Origin: Natronomonas sp.
Lineage (GTDB): Archaea; Halobacteriota; Halobacteria; Halobacteriales; Haloarculaceae
Assembly (NCBI GenBank): GCA_007135435.1
Contig: SLIW01000202.1
Location: 1 to 6,584, forward strand
DNA: 6,584 nt
Reading direction: 5' to 3'
Of the stretch, positions 6,222 to 6,584 are shown in pieces. The first letter of the stretch is position 1; each line of letters starts with the position of its first letter. The notes below the pieces were generated by a model. The model did no database searches and was not told the origin of the DNA. It saw only the letters and a program-made list of their open reading frames with translations. Made by a program: the position numbers and the translations under genes.

Positions 6222-6584
6222 ATGGCACAGCGACAGGAGCCGGTCGTTCGGTCGACGGTCTTCGAGAGCCTCCGCGACCGGAATCGACGACTCGTGCTGG
6301 CCGTGCTGACCACTCGCGTCCACCAGGTCTCCGAGAGCGACCTCGCGACCTGGGTCGTGGCCACGCGCGCCGGGACGCCGCTCGTCGACGTCCCCAGAGA
6401 CGAGCACGACCGGACCCTCGCCGCGCTCCACCACCGTCACCTCCCGCGGCTCGATGACGCGGGGCTGATCGACCACGACCGCGAGGCGGGGACCGTCCGC
6501 ATCGCGAACCACCCCGCCCTCCGCGACCCCGGCATCCAGCGGGTGATCCACGAGGCGACGGAGCCCGACGACGGACGGGTGGAC
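6222..6584 (+). CDS. DUF7344-like winged-helix protein, C-terminus beyond the window
   Basis: An open frame of 121 codons from ATG to the right edge with no stop, so the C-terminus is missing or just outside. The order fits the haloarchaeal DUF7344 winged-helix family: a first helix FESLRDRNRRLVLAVL (14-29), a second segment with SESDLATWVVA (37-47), a long helix with TLAALHHRHLPRLDDAGLIDHD (65-86), and a beta wing ending GTVRIANHPAL (90-100). The H-x-x-H-L-P-(K/R)-L-D-x-A-G-(L/V)-(I/V) stretch is the family's most recognisable motif. Members are small and found in many copies per haloarchaeal genome; most are uncharacterised presumed DNA-binding regulators. It is transcribed divergently from the kinase operon across 319 bp, so it may regulate or be regulated with it (inference). 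Family assignment is from memory of the motif and was not searched. Confidence 0.8.
   Translation, partial: MAQRQEPVVRSTVFESLRDRNRRLVLAVLTTRVHQVSESDLATWVVATRAGTPLVDVPRDEHDRTLAALHHRHLPRLDDAGLIDHDREAGTVRIANHPALRDPGIQRVIHEATEPDDGRVD

Noticed and set aside
6180..6551. A 123-codon minus-strand frame opposite the DUF7344-like gene
   Set aside because: The plus strand carries a recognisable winged-helix protein in the same stretch; the minus frame has no known motif and no start signals.

Overview
The window looks like chromosomal DNA of a haloarchaeon (class Halobacteria). The evidence is very high GC, strongly acidic Asp/Glu-rich predicted proteins, chains of PAS domains, a bacterio-opsin-activator (Bat) type regulator ending in an HTH_10 domain, a DUF7344-like winged-helix protein, and a TATA element about 27 nt before a start codon with no Shine-Dalgarno sequence (the leaderless haloarchaeal arrangement). 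Assignment below class level is not possible from this sequence alone.

Layout, left to right. (1) Positions 1-77, minus strand: the first 25 codons of a periplasmic-binding-protein family (BtuF/cobalamin-binding-like) gene that runs off the left edge. (2) 78-265: a spacer holding that gene's Shine-Dalgarno sequence and a possible TATA element. (3) 266-5902, minus strand: a three-gene operon with overlapping ends, transcribed right to left. Its order is a five-PAS soluble histidine kinase (5902-3095), a stand-alone Rcp1-like receiver (3102-2644) and a receiver-PAS-GAF-Bat-HTH_10 transcription regulator (2647-266). (4) 5903-6221: a 319-bp divergent intergenic region with the operon's leaderless promoter, four tandem 25-bp repeats, a strong imperfect hairpin and small inverted repeats. 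(5) 6222-6584, plus strand: a DUF7344-like winged-helix gene running off the right edge.

Working model (inference). The cytoplasmic kinase senses a small molecule, redox state or light through its PAS array. It autophosphorylates at His721 and passes phosphate to the small receiver (Asp69), to the receiver of the Bat-type protein (Asp186), or to both. The Bat-type protein would be the DNA-binding output. Overlapping starts and stops (8 nt and 4 nt) suggest coupled translation and a fixed stoichiometry. The divergently transcribed winged-helix gene and the repeats in the shared upstream region are candidate local regulator or target elements.

The most unusual points are a Gly/Ala/Glu/Asp-rich insert of about 113 residues inside the Bat-type protein's receiver domain, the 25-bp GG-rich tandem repeats in the divergent promoter region, and a five-unit perfect-length heptad repeat joining the last PAS to the kinase core.
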